A stretch of DNA of 53,169 bases from JACCZX01 sp038216465 (GCA_038216465.1 JBBQQC010000023.1:1-53169); one strand, 5' to 3'. Positions 25,455 through 37,284 are shown, counted from the stretch's first letter. Numbers and translations: made by a program. Notes: generated from the letters alone by a model not told the origin.

Positions 25455-26308
25455 CGCGTCCAGTCGACCCAGCCTTGATACGCGGTCAACAAGATCAGGC
25501 CGCCGAACGCGATGCGGTACCACGCAAAGACGGTGAAATCGTGCGTCGACAGATACCGAATCAGCCAGCGGATGCAGATCAACGCCGAGGCGAACGCGAA
25601 CACGAGGCCAACCGCGAATACAGGAACGTCGGCGGCCACAAACAAGTCGCGCTGTTTCCACATCGAATACATTCCAGCGCCGATCAGCGTCGGAATCGCG
25701 AGGTAGAAGCTGAATTCGGTTGCAGCCTTGCGTGACAGGCCGAACAGCATGCCGCCGATGATCGTCGCGCCGGAACGGCTAGTGCCCGGGATCAGCGCCG
25801 CACACTGCGCAAGTCCGATCTTGAGGGCATCAAGCGGCGACATGGCGTCGACTGTCTCGACTCTGCAAACGCGCGCACCGCTTAGGTCGCGCTCGGCCGA
25901 TGCGCGGCGATACCACCGCTCGACCCACCATATGATCAGTCCGCCAACGACAAAAGCGAGTGCCACCGGCACCGGATGAAAAAGCCGTGACTTGATCAGG
26001 TTGCCCAATGCGAGGCCGAAAACGACGGCCGGCGCAAACGCGATCGCCACATTTAATGCGAAGCGCTGCGCAGTGCGATCGCTCAGGATGCCGGCGGCCG
26101 TCGTCGCCAGCTTGACGCGATATTCCCAGATCACCGCGAACATCGCGCCGGTTTGAATGGCGATCTCGAACGTCGAAACCTTTTCGCCGGTGAAACCCAG
26201 CAGGGAGCTGGCGACGATCAAGTGTCCGGTCGATGAAATCGGCAGGAACTCCGTCAAGCCCTCGACGATGCCCAGGATCGCCGCTTTGACGAGGATCAGA
26301 AATTCCAT
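25451..26308 (-). CDS. uppP: undecaprenyl-diphosphatase UppP (BacA)
   Basis: A 285-residue inner-membrane enzyme that recycles the lipid carrier for peptidoglycan by removing phosphate from undecaprenyl diphosphate. The two signature loops are intact: EGLTEFLPISSTGHL near residue 16 (catalytic Glu and Ser) and LIPGTSRSGATIIGG (catalytic Arg/Ser region). Overexpression of the family gives bacitracin resistance. It is followed by the DUF6498 gene with an ATGA overlap. Confidence 0.96.
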   Translation of the reverse strand: MEFLILVKAAILGIVEGLTEFLPISSTGHLIVASSLLGFTGEKVSTFEIAIQTGAMFAVIWEYRVKLATTAAGILSDRTAQRFALNVAIAFAPAVVFGLALGNLIKSRLFHPVPVALAFVVGGLIIWWVERWYRRASAERDLSGARVCRVETVDAMSPLDALKIGLAQCAALIPGTSRSGATIIGGMLFGLSRKAATEFSFYLAIPTLIGAGMYSMWKQRDLFVAADVPVFAVGLVFAFASALICIRWLIRYLSTHDFTVFAWYRIAFGGLILLTAYQGWVDWTR

Positions 26309-26344
26309 CGGCCGCGATGTTAGCGTGACGCCCGCAGTGCGCGC

Positions 26345-27958
26345 TCAGTGCGCGGCTACGCGCTCGAGTACATCGGCCAGCCGCCGCGCGAGCAAGAGTG
26401 CACTGCTGGTGTCGCCGCCGCGCGCCGCATGCGAAAGCGCACTCACCAATCCGGCATCGCCGTTGAGGTCGCCCGCCGCCGCATGCCGTTGCCAGGCGCC
26501 GGTCAGACGATGCGCTTCGGCCCACAGTGCACCGAGATTAATTTTTTCGGCGTTCTTGCGCAGGCGGGCAGCCGCGCGCCTGAAGTCTGCCGGATCACCG
26601 GATGAAACCGGCGGCTTTGCAGTCGGCGGGGGCGCGGTGGTGCCGGCCGACGGTTGCGCATCCGACGCAACGGCCACCGACAGATCGATTGCGACACGCG
26701 ATAAATCGGCTTCGAAGCGCTGGTTGAACTGAAACGTCACACCGCCGCCTGCCGCGCGCGAGACCATCACGCGCGCGCCGAAAAACTCGATGCGACGGTC
26801 GGTAACCGCACCACTGAGGCCCGAGCTCGCGAATGGTTGCACCACGTAAGGTTGCACCATCATCGCGGCTTCCTCGTCGCTCATGCCGGTGGCCGTCACC
26901 GACGCCGACAGCCGCATCTCCCGCTCGTCCATTGGGATCAGCGTCAGGTGAACAATCAGCTCGCCCGACTCGCACACGTGCAACGAGCTATCGATCAGAT
27001 TCGCCAGCACGCGCCGCAGGCGCGCGGCATTGCCGATCAGCGCCAGGCCTTGCAGCTCGGTATCTTCATAACGGAAGCGCAACCCCTTGCGCTGCGCGCG
27101 CGCCGCTAGTCGCCGGATCGGCTCGCCGCAGATTTCCTCCAGTGTGTAGGCGGTGCGCGGCGCCGATTTGGTCGATGCATCGGGCGCAATCTCGCGCGCC
27201 CGTGCCAGTTCCGCGCGCAGCCGGCGATGCGCCGATATGTCACGCGCGCCGACGATGTAGCAGGTTTCACCGCCGTAAGTGAACTCGGCCACGGCAACTT
27301 CGAGCGGAAACTGGCGGCCATCGCGCCGCTGCGCCACCAGCTCCTGGCGCCGGCCCGAGGCGCGACCCGCCGCCAGATCACTTGCAAAGTTGGCGTTATC
27401 CGGTGAGCGGTGCGCCGGCGGCAACATGACGTCGACCAGCAATTTGCCCGCGACTTCCTGCGAAGTGACCCGAAGCAGCCGCTCGGCGGCGGGGTTCATG
27501 TGCGTGATCGCTCCCGTCCTGTCGAGCGCGATCGAAGCGTCCAGCGACGCCGCAAATACGGCCTCCCATGCGGCCGCCCGGCTCGTGAGCTCGCGCTTTT
27601 CGCGGCTCATCCGCTGCGACGAATACAGAATTTCGTCCGACAGCCGCGTCAGCTCGGTCGCAACCCGTTGTCTCTTTGTTTCTTCCGGCAATCGACCGTC
27701 GACACTCGCGGCCAGGTCGGTCAGTCGACGCAGCGCAATCGAAATGCGGCGCGAGCGGAGCTCGAACGCCAGCATCGCAAAAGCAGCAGCGAGGCTTAAA
27801 CCGCCGACGGCAGCGAGCCACAGCCGCCGATGCAGGTCCATTTCTCCGAATGCATTCGACACGGAAGCAGCAGCCTGCGCTGTCAGGCCGAGCGCGAGCA
27901 GCGCGAGTACCCATCGCGTGGCACGTAACACCCGGTTGGGCGCGGGGCGCGCAAACAT
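26345..27958 (-). CDS. PAS sensor protein with degenerate kinase and HPt-like end
   Basis: A 537-residue membrane protein: two N-terminal hydrophobic segments (about 14-36 and 45-66), a PAS domain (about 125-235; SIALDRTGAITHMNPAAERL), a region related to histidine-kinase ATPase domains (about 267-410), and a C-terminal helical part with AHRLTGAW that resembles the HPt motif HxLKG. Key catalytic elements are missing. There is no H-box, the N-box reads VLANLIDSSLHV without the second Asn, and the DTGxG box is TATGMSDEE. It is probably not an active kinase. I chose ATG 27958; a TTG at 27976 is possible. It lies between the exporter genes and uppP. Confidence 0.7.
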   Translation of the reverse strand: MFARPAPNRVLRATRWVLALLALGLTAQAAASVSNAFGEMDLHRRLWLAAVGGLSLAAAFAMLAFELRSRRISIALRRLTDLAASVDGRLPEETKRQRVATELTRLSDEILYSSQRMSREKRELTSRAAAWEAVFAASLDASIALDRTGAITHMNPAAERLLRVTSQEVAGKLLVDVMLPPAHRSPDNANFASDLAAGRASGRRQELVAQRRDGRQFPLEVAVAEFTYGGETCYIVGARDISAHRRLRAELARAREIAPDASTKSAPRTAYTLEEICGEPIRRLAARAQRKGLRFRYEDTELQGLALIGNAARLRRVLANLIDSSLHVCESGELIVHLTLIPMDEREMRLSASVTATGMSDEEAAMMVQPYVVQPFASSGLSGAVTDRRIEFFGARVMVSRAAGGGVTFQFNQRFEADLSRVAIDLSVAVASDAQPSAGTTAPPPTAKPPVSSGDPADFRRAAARLRKNAEKINLGALWAEAHRLTGAWQRHAAAGDLNGDAGLVSALSHAARGGDTSSALLLARRLADVLERVAAH

Positions 27959-28047
27959 GAGTAGATGCTCGCGCAAGGTGGCCTGCGCGAGCAGTCGATA
28001 AGTGTGCTGCGAAGACGCCTTTTTGAGCGCAAATTGCGCTCAAGCCG

Positions 28048-29276
<1,229 letters not shown>

Positions 29277-29280
<4 letters not shown>

Positions 29281-30017
29281 GCTGCAACCCCAGCGTCCTG
29301 TTCGGCCAGCGCGTGGCGGGCCGAACGCGGTGCCTGACGCTCGTCACCGACGACCTTGCCGTCGCGAAAATGGACTTCGCGGGAAGCAAAAGCCGCCACG
29401 TCGTGCTCGTGCGTTACCAGCACGATCGTCATCCCACCGGCGTTCAGTTCCTGCAGCAGCGCCATGATCTCCACACTGGTGCGTGAATCGAGTGCACCGG
29501 TCGGCTCGTCGGCCAGAATCAGCGCTGGATTGTTGACCAGCGCGCGCGCAATCGCGACGCGTTGCTGTTGCCCGCCCGACAACTGCGACGGCTGATGATC
29601 CGCCCGCTGCGCAAGTCCGACTTGCGCCAGCTTGTCTAGCGCTCGCGTGCGCCGCTCGGCCACCGACACGCTGGCATACATCAACGGCAGCTCGACGTTC
29701 TCCAGCGCGCTGGTGCGTGCCAGCAGATTGAATTGCTGAAACACAAAGCCGATACGGCGGTTGCGCACCGCGGCCAGAGCATCGGCGTTCATGCGCGCGA
29801 CATCATCGCCCGCGAGCCGGTAACTGCCTGAGGTTGGACGGTCGAGGCATCCGATCATGTTCATAAAGGTGGATTTGCCCGATCCCGAAGGCCCCATCAC
29901 GGCCACAAAGTCGCCGGCGGCGATGTCCAGCGAAACTCCGGCAAGGGCATGCACGACGTTGTCACCGAGCACATAGTCCTTGGTCAGATCGGCAACGCGA
30001 ATCAGCGGGTCCATCAT
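29277..30017 (-). CDS. MacB-type ABC exporter ATPase
   Basis: A 246-residue ABC ATPase of the LolD/MacB branch. Walker A is GPSGSGKST, the Q-loop is in FVFQQFNLL, the signature is LSGGQQQRVAIARAL, Walker B is ALILADEPTGALD and the H-loop is VTHEHD. A GTG-ATG-ATG cluster begins at 30020; I chose the first ATG. It starts six bases after the adaptor stop and overlaps the permease start. Confidence 0.92.
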
Positions 30018-30022
30018 CACGG

Positions 30023-31543
30023 CTAGAAGATCATCCGCGGCGGGCTTCCCTTTTGAGCCGGAGCGGCCGGTGACGATCCGCTTTGCAGCCCCACGATCAC
30101 GTCGGCGCCTTCGGCCAATCCGTCACCGGCGACTTCGCTCATCGCGCCATCCGACAGTCCGACTCGTACCTCGATCGCCTTGGGCTTTGCCGCTTCCAAC
30201 AGGTAAATGCGCCCGCGCGTGGTCTGCGCACCGCCTGCGCGGCCGCCGATTTCGGCGATGATCTCCGCGTAGCGCGCCTTCTGTTCGGGCTTCAGAATCT
30301 CTTCGACACGCGCGCGCATGTCGGAGCGAATCGCAGCGCCTTGCCGGATGCGCGCTTCCTCGGGCAGGTCGCGCAGTCCCATAAACTTGTTGCGCATCTC
30401 GGCAAAGATCGGCTCCAACCTCTGCTGCTGCTGCGCGTCCATCTTCAACTCGTTGACGATCCGCTCGCGAAACTGGTTCAGTTGTCCGCCGCCGGCGCCG
30501 CCTTTGGTGGCGCCGGCATCGGAAACCTGGACCGTTTTGCTGCGGTCGTCGTTCCTCGCAGCGTCACTTTTCACCGCCGTGCTTTCAGCGGCTGGCCGGA
30601 AGCGCAGCGCTGCGTTCGGCACTTTCAAAACCGAATCTCGCGTGTCCGTAACGATGCGCACGTTAGCCGTCATTCCCGGCAACAACTCGCCGCGGTCGTT
30701 GTTGGCGGAGATGATTGCAATGTACGTAACAACGTTCTGCACGCTCTGCGCAGCCTTGCGCACGCTACGCACCTCGCCCTGAAACTGTCGGCCGGGAAAA
30801 GCATCAACGGTAAAGGTGGCACGCAGCCCGACCTTGATGCGGCCGATATCGGCTTCGTCGATCGACGTATCGACCTGCATGTCACGCAGATCCTTGGCAA
30901 TGATGAACAGCTCGGGCGCCTGCAAACTTGCCGCGACGGTCTGTCCAACATCGACACTGCGCTTGATCACGACGCCATCGACCGGCGCCCGAATCTCCGT
31001 GCGCGACAGATCGACGCGCGCGGTGGATACCTGCGCCGCACGCTGCTGAACGACGGCCTGCGCGGTACGCACCTCGGCGGCCGCCAGGTCGTAGGTTGAT
31101 TGCGCACGATCCAGCTCGGCCGGCGAAACGAAGTTGCGCGCGACCAGTTCTTTGGTGCGCTTCAAATCACGGTCGGCGATGATCTGCGCAACCTGCGCCC
31201 GGCCGACGCCGGAACGTGCCGATTCTAGGTCGGCCTCGGCTTGCCGCATTCGATAGGTGAACGTTTCCGGATCGATGCGCGCAATCAACTCACCCTGCTT
31301 CACCGGCGAATTGAAATCGACGAAAAGCTGCAGAATCTGGCCGGACACCTGCGTGCCGACCTGCACCGACGTCACGGGATTCAACGTACCCGTCGAGGAC
31401 ACCGTGGCTGTGATCGCCCCGCGCTCCACTGGAGTGGTGCGGTAAGCGGGCCCCGCGCTCTGCCGACTCGACCACCCGTACCACCCGGCGCCGGCGATCA
31501 AGGCGATGAGCAACGCTCCGATAACGAGCTTCTGGTTCTTCAA
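30023..31543 (-). CDS. MacA-like periplasmic adaptor with inserted helical domain
   Basis: A 506-residue adaptor: N-terminal membrane anchor (8-25), barrel-sandwich hybrid (VSSTGTLNPVTSVQVGTQVSG, and RTEIRAPVDGVVI at 181-193), a helical hairpin (about 98-178) and a beta-barrel domain to about 317. An insert at about 318-440 contains a charged helical stretch with MDAQQQQRLEPI and LKPEQKARY, resembling the LTxxQ pattern of Spy/CpxP-type chaperones. The sequence then returns to the membrane-proximal domain (GRIYLLEAAKPKAIEVRVG). It forms an operon with the ATPase and permease. The insert could sense or chaperone cargo. Confidence 0.88.
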   Translation of the reverse strand: MKNQKLVIGALLIALIAGAGWYGWSSRQSAGPAYRTTPVERGAITATVSSTGTLNPVTSVQVGTQVSGQILQLFVDFNSPVKQGELIARIDPETFTYRMRQAEADLESARSGVGRAQVAQIIADRDLKRTKELVARNFVSPAELDRAQSTYDLAAAEVRTAQAVVQQRAAQVSTARVDLSRTEIRAPVDGVVIKRSVDVGQTVAASLQAPELFIIAKDLRDMQVDTSIDEADIGRIKVGLRATFTVDAFPGRQFQGEVRSVRKAAQSVQNVVTYIAIISANNDRGELLPGMTANVRIVTDTRDSVLKVPNAALRFRPAAESTAVKSDAARNDDRSKTVQVSDAGATKGGAGGGQLNQFRERIVNELKMDAQQQQRLEPIFAEMRNKFMGLRDLPEEARIRQGAAIRSDMRARVEEILKPEQKARYAEIIAEIGGRAGGAQTTRGRIYLLEAAKPKAIEVRVGLSDGAMSEVAGDGLAEGADVIVGLQSGSSPAAPAQKGSPPRMIF

Positions 31544-31645
31544 AGTGGGAGTTCAACGGATCGGAGAGAAAAAGATTGTACGCAGCGGCGGCGGCACAAC
31601 GCCGCGCTTGTAACAGCATGCAACAGTCAGCCAGGCAAACGGAGC

Positions 31646-33517
<1,872 letters not shown>

Positions 33518-33524
33518 CGTTTTC

Positions 33525-33606
33525 CTCCGCGGGTGTTAACCCGTTCAGGTTCCGGGGACTCTCTCAACCGCATCGAGTGATGCAGTACCCCCAACGTGAG
33601 GCACAC
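33525..33606 (-). promoter_or_regulatory. TPP (THI-box) riboswitch
   Basis: On the minus strand, between thiC and its promoter, the leader contains the core pieces of the TPP aptamer in order: a GGGGGTACTG arm, a GCATCACTCGATGC arm, TTGAGAGAG, and GAACCTGAACGGGTTAACACC followed by CGCGGAGG. The last element doubles as the thiC ribosome site seven bases before the ATG. Ligand binding should therefore hide the ribosome site, a translational control typical of Gram-negative thiC leaders. Confidence 0.92.
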
Positions 33607-33919
33607 GATAGACGATCGACCAACCGGTCGCAAATCGCTACGCGACGTTAAGCAATTGCGCGTTCGTTGACGAGTACCGCAAACGGTACGCCGATAACAA
33701 TGCTTTCCTGACCGCTTTCGACCCGAAGCGGCCATTGAACGCATAGCGAAGCCCCTAGCGCCGGTCCTCGCTCGCGGCCTACTTCGGGGCTGTTCTTCTC
33801 GACGCAGCGCGCACCAAATTGCTCTACGCCTCTCTTCGGCGTACCGGTGTATCCGTAGGCCTCCATATCACGTGTCGCGGAGTAGACTCTTGTGTCGGAA
33901 ATTGTCAGGGGAGGTCACC
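33607..33919. other. intergenic region between thiC leader and TPR gene
   Basis: A 313-base spacer between divergent units. It should contain the thiC promoter and that of the TPR protein. Open frames exist on both strands (about 70 codons on the minus strand at 33648-33866) but lack ribosome sites or recognisable domains. I do not call a gene. Confidence 0.4.
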
Positions 33920-35521
33920 GTGAAAGCGAATCTGATTTCAGCGCTAGTTGCGTCTGCATTCCTCGCTACTCCCGCTGGCGTGCTGGCGCAGCACCACGAC
34001 CTCGAAAAGCTCGGCAACGTGCGTTTCCCGACTTCATGCCGCCCGACGGTGCAACCGGAGTTCGAACGCGCCGTCGCGCTGCTGCACTCCTTCTGGTTCA
34101 GTGAGGGCCTGAAGGCATTCGGCGCGATCGCCGAAGCCGACCCGGGCTGCGCAATGGCGCACTGGGGCACCGCAATGCTGACGTTCGGAAATCCCTTCGC
34201 CTGGCCGCCCGCGCCGGCGGCGCTGGCCAGTGGCTTGGCGGCGGTCGAGAAGGCAAAGGCGGCACAAGCGAAGACCCAGCGCGAGCGCGACTACATCGCC
34301 GCAGTCGAGGCGTTCTACAAAGACTGGGACAAAGTGGAGCACCGCACCCGTGCGCTCGCGTACGTCAAGGCGATGGAGCAGCTGGCGCAGCGGTACCCCG
34401 AAGACACCGAGGCGTCCGTGTTCTACGCGCTGGCGCTCGATGTGACTGCGCTGCCCACCGACAAAACTTATGCGAACCAGTTGAAGGCCGTGGCAATCTT
34501 GGAAAAGATATTCGCTGCGCAGCCGGACCACCCCGGCGTAGCGCACTACCTGATCCATAGTTACGATTATCCGACGATTGCGGAGCAGGGCCTGCCGGCG
34601 GCACGGCGTTACGCCAGCATCGCACCATCGGCGTCACATGCCCTTCATATGCCGGCGCACATTTTTACCCGACGTGCATTGTGGGACGAGTCGATCGAGA
34701 CGAATGTGCGCTCTGCGGCGGCAGCGCAAAGCCACTTCGACAGCCTGCACGCCCTGGACTATCTGGAATACGCGTATCTGCAGCAAGCGCGGGACGGCGA
34801 TGCGAAACGCGTGCGCGACCAGATCAACGCCATCACAAAAGTAACTCCGGAGCATTTCGTTACCGCCTATGCGCTCGCGGCGATTCCATCGCGGTATGCA
34901 CTGGAACGCGGACGCTGGGCAGATGCAGCCAATGTGTCGCCGCAGCCGACCGAACAAGCGTTTCCGTGGGAGAAATTTCCACAGTCCGTAGCTGTGATGG
35001 TATACACGCGCGCGCTCGGCGCTGCCCGCAGCGGCGATGCTCCCTCTGTACGCAAGGGGATCGACAAGCTCCAGTCGCTGCGCAAAGACATGATCGAAGC
35101 GAAGATACCTTACTGGCCACAGCAGGCAGATATTCAGATCAAGATCGCATCCGCTTGGGCCGCGTTCGCCGAGGGAGACAAGCAGGAAGCGCTGAAGCTG
35201 ATGCGCGAAGGAGCTGACATGGAGGATGCGAGTGAGAAACACCCGGTGACTCCCGGGCACGTCGTTCCCGCGCGTGAGCTGCTGGGCGACATGCTGCTGG
35301 AACTCGATCAGCCGGCGCTGGCGCTGAAGGAATTCGAAGCGTCGCACAAAATCGAGCCGGGGCGCTTTCGCGGACTGCTCGGCGCGGCGCGCGCCGCTGA
35401 ACTGTCCGGGGATAAAGCCAAGGCAAAGGGCTACTACGCCGACCTGCTGCGACTTACCGCGAAATCCGATGGTGAGCGCCCCGAACTCACGTGGGCAAAG
35501 GACTTTCTAGCCAAGAACTAG
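33920..35521 (+). CDS. exported TPR-repeat protein
   Basis: A 533-residue protein with a signal peptide ending GVLAQHH. The mature part is helical repeats; the recognisable core is GVAHYLIHSYDYP, followed by AARRYASIAPSASHALHMPAHIFTR. I know this from a widespread family of secreted TPR proteins of unknown function. The conserved His residues in HYLIHSYD and HMPAHIF could form a metal site. The start is a GTG at 33920 with an excellent AGGGGAGG ribosome site; an in-frame start at 33872 has none. Confidence 0.82.
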   Translation: MKANLISALVASAFLATPAGVLAQHHDLEKLGNVRFPTSCRPTVQPEFERAVALLHSFWFSEGLKAFGAIAEADPGCAMAHWGTAMLTFGNPFAWPPAPAALASGLAAVEKAKAAQAKTQRERDYIAAVEAFYKDWDKVEHRTRALAYVKAMEQLAQRYPEDTEASVFYALALDVTALPTDKTYANQLKAVAILEKIFAAQPDHPGVAHYLIHSYDYPTIAEQGLPAARRYASIAPSASHALHMPAHIFTRRALWDESIETNVRSAAAAQSHFDSLHALDYLEYAYLQQARDGDAKRVRDQINAITKVTPEHFVTAYALAAIPSRYALERGRWADAANVSPQPTEQAFPWEKFPQSVAVMVYTRALGAARSGDAPSVRKGIDKLQSLRKDMIEAKIPYWPQQADIQIKIASAWAAFAEGDKQEALKLMREGADMEDASEKHPVTPGHVVPARELLGDMLLELDQPALALKEFEASHKIEPGRFRGLLGAARAAELSGDKAKAKGYYADLLRLTAKSDGERPELTWAKDFLAKN

Positions 35522-35883
35522 CGCAGATCACCCGATAGCTAGAAGTCCCCAGATTCGCGCGGGCCGGGGAGCCCGCGCAGGGCTCGAACCTCTCCGGCGA
35601 TATCGACTGATAGACCTCTCGCCAGTGTCCGCTTCTTTAATCGGGCGTTCTTGTCAAGGGTCGGCTCCTGGTTAAGTAAGACTGTGGCTGGTTGGTTGTG
35701 TGGGTCACGCTTCTTTACGCAGTCGGGCGCGGTCAAGCTGGCGCGCTGCAGGCATTAGTTGGATCGGTTCGGAGAGCCACGCTTTTGGTCGCGCTCGAGG
35801 GCGCAGCAGACATATGCGGCTTCATCCAAGACCATCGTCCACACATTCAACGCAGAACTAAGTATCAATAATCGGGCGTCAGC
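35522..35883. other. non-coding region left of the IS110 transposase
   Basis: A 362-base stretch downstream of both the TPR gene and the minus-strand transposase. It holds the GC-rich hairpin at 35557-35578 and a minus-strand open frame of about 65 codons (35539-35736) with no ribosome site or known domain. Part of it should belong to the insertion element's 3' end, but I cannot place the boundary. Confidence 0.4.
35557..35578. repeat. GC-rich inverted repeat
   Basis: GCGCGGGC and GCCCGCGC form a perfect 8-base stem with a 6-base loop, 36 bases after the TPR gene stop. No T-run follows on either strand. It may still slow transcription or stabilise the transcript end. Confidence 0.5.
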
Positions 35884-36918
35884 TCATGCGGCCACCTCGA
35901 TGCGTGCGGCACGGAAGCCGGTGCCGTCGAGCCACATGCGATGCAGGATGACGGCGAGCTTGCGGGCCACTGCCACCACCGCACGGCGATGGCCGCGGAT
36001 CTTGGCCAGCCGCAGACCCCAGGCTTTAAGTGTCGACCACGCGTCCGAGCGGGTCATCAACGCATGCGCGGCGGTGTACAGCGCCCGGCGCACGTCGGCA
36101 TCGCCCGCCTTGGAGATGCGACCGGGGTTGTCCGTCTCGCCCGACTGATAACGGCGCGGGGTGAGTCCGAAGTGCGCCGCCACCGTGCGGGAAGAACGGA
36201 AGCGGCCGGGATCGTCCACCCCGACCTTGAAGGTGAGCGAGGTGACCGGTCCAACGCCGGGCACGGTCATCAGACGCTGGCAGATGGGATCGCTGCGCAC
36301 GATCGCCTTTACCGCGTTATCCAGTTTGAGGTAAGTCTTGTAGAGCACCGTGCGCGCATCGAGCAGCGGCACCAGCGCACGCGCCAGCAGCGGATCAGCC
36401 GTGACGGTGGTGCGCACCGCCTGGTCGAAGCTGCCATGGCCCACCCGTGGCGCTAAGCGCACGCCAAAGATCTTCAGCAACCCGCGCAGTTCATTCTCCA
36501 GATCTACGCACTTGCTCAGGATCGTCTTGCGGCTGGACAGCAGTGCGCGCACCTGATGGCTCTCGAGGCTCTTGACGTGCACGCGTCGATACCAGCCGCT
36601 GCGCAGAATTTGCGCCAGACCGCGCGCGTCGTTGCGATCGCTCTTGTTGCGCATCGCTGCCAGCGTCGCCGCCACCTGGCGCGCTTCCAGGCAGATCACC
36701 TCGAAGCCAGCTGCCTGCAGGCCGTAGGTCAGGTACTGGGTCAAGGTGCCGGCCTCGAACCCGACCTGTTTGATCGCGGGACTGCAGCGGCGCAGGCAAT
36801 CAACGATCAGATCCACTTCGGCCGCAACCTTCGTCTCGTACCGCACTGCACCTGCCTCATCGACCACGCAGATCGACACCGAACGCAGCGACACATCAAT
36901 ACCGGTAAAGTACTTCAT
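35884..36918 (-). CDS. IS110-family DEDD transposase
   Basis: A 344-residue recombinase, apparently intact. The N-terminal RuvC-like DEDD domain has D8 (GIDVS), E55 (VGFEAG) and D94/D97 (KSDRNDARG). The C-terminal Tnp_20 domain has VPGVGPVTSLTF, FGLTPRRYQSGE with the likely catalytic Ser259, and SKAGDADVRRALYTAA. IS110 enzymes use a bridge (seek) RNA from the element's own non-coding end to choose donor and target. AAGGAG lies eight bases before the ATG. The full-length frame suggests recent activity. Confidence 0.93.
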   Translation of the reverse strand: MKYFTGIDVSLRSVSICVVDEAGAVRYETKVAAEVDLIVDCLRRCSPAIKQVGFEAGTLTQYLTYGLQAAGFEVICLEARQVAATLAAMRNKSDRNDARGLAQILRSGWYRRVHVKSLESHQVRALLSSRKTILSKCVDLENELRGLLKIFGVRLAPRVGHGSFDQAVRTTVTADPLLARALVPLLDARTVLYKTYLKLDNAVKAIVRSDPICQRLMTVPGVGPVTSLTFKVGVDDPGRFRSSRTVAAHFGLTPRRYQSGETDNPGRISKAGDADVRRALYTAAHALMTRSDAWSTLKAWGLRLAKIRGHRRAVVAVARKLAVILHRMWLDGTGFRAARIEVAA

Positions 36919-36957
36919 TGCGATCTCTCCTTCGCAGGCTGGTGTCCTGCAAGTCTA
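35884..36957 (-). mobile_element. IS110-family insertion sequence (core; ends unresolved)
   Basis: The element is recognised from its complete transposase gene. IS110 elements lack ordinary terminal inverted repeats and usually make no clear target duplication, so the ends cannot be read from a single copy. The span given covers the transposase and its immediate leader hairpin only; the true element probably extends into one or both flanking non-coding stretches. Confidence 0.55.
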
Positions 36958-37122
36958 TGGAGAGCTCGACCCTACGCAGTGGTCAGCCCGATTACCGATG
37001 CTTCTGGCCGATAGCGGAAGCGAGGTACGCTTGCAATGCGCGAAGCTGCAGTTGACCATCGCCCCAATCCGCGCGAAGCTTCGCCTTCGCTCGTTTGAGC
37101 GCCATCTAATTCCGGAGGCGCC
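36919..37122 (-). other. transposase leader, candidate bridge-RNA region
   Basis: This non-coding stretch upstream of the transposase contains a hairpin just before the ribosome site (GCAGG/CCTGC, 36934-36950), a perfect 12-base palindrome GCGAAGCTTCGC (37073-37084) and a direct repeat GCGCGAAGCT at 37038 and 37071. In the IS110 subgroup the bridge RNA comes from the transposase-proximal 5' end, so this is the natural candidate. No specific loop assignment could be made by eye. Confidence 0.35.
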
Positions 37123-37149
37123 ATGTCCAAGACTGATCTGGTTCGCTAG
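37123..37149 (+). pseudogene. nine-codon open frame with strong ribosome site
   Basis: CCGGAGG precedes an ATG that reads MSKTDLVR and then stops. The ribosome site and spacing look like a real gene start that is cut off after eight residues. The residues resemble the beginning of oligoribonuclease (orn), but this is too short to be sure. It could be a gene remnant left by a rearrangement near the insertion element, or a leader peptide of rsgA. Confidence 0.3.
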
Positions 37150-37252
37150 TCGGCCGCACTTGCGCTGACTCGGCTCGTTCCGATTCCGCCGCGTTTCGCG
37201 GCCGGCGATTTTCACTAAGCCCAAGCTCGCGCCCGATGGCGCGCAATCGCTT

Positions 37253-37270
37253 GTGCACGCTCGCGTGCAC
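37253..37270. promoter_or_regulatory. inverted repeat before rsgA
   Basis: GTGCACGC and GCGTGCAC, separated by two bases, form a perfect inverted repeat that ends immediately before the GAGGAA ribosome site of rsgA. It could be an operator or a leader hairpin affecting rsgA translation. Confidence 0.4.
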
Positions 37271-37284
37271 CGAGGAACGACCGA

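Noticed and set aside
33648..33866. 72-codon minus-strand frame upstream of the thiC riboswitch
   Set aside because: No ribosome site and no recognised family. It sits in the promoter region of thiC, so it is more likely accidental.
35580..35595. GGCTCGAACC, which resembles the T-loop of a tRNA on the minus strand
   Set aside because: The flanking bases cannot form a T-stem, acceptor stem or anticodon arm, so it is not a tRNA or a convincing tRNA fragment.
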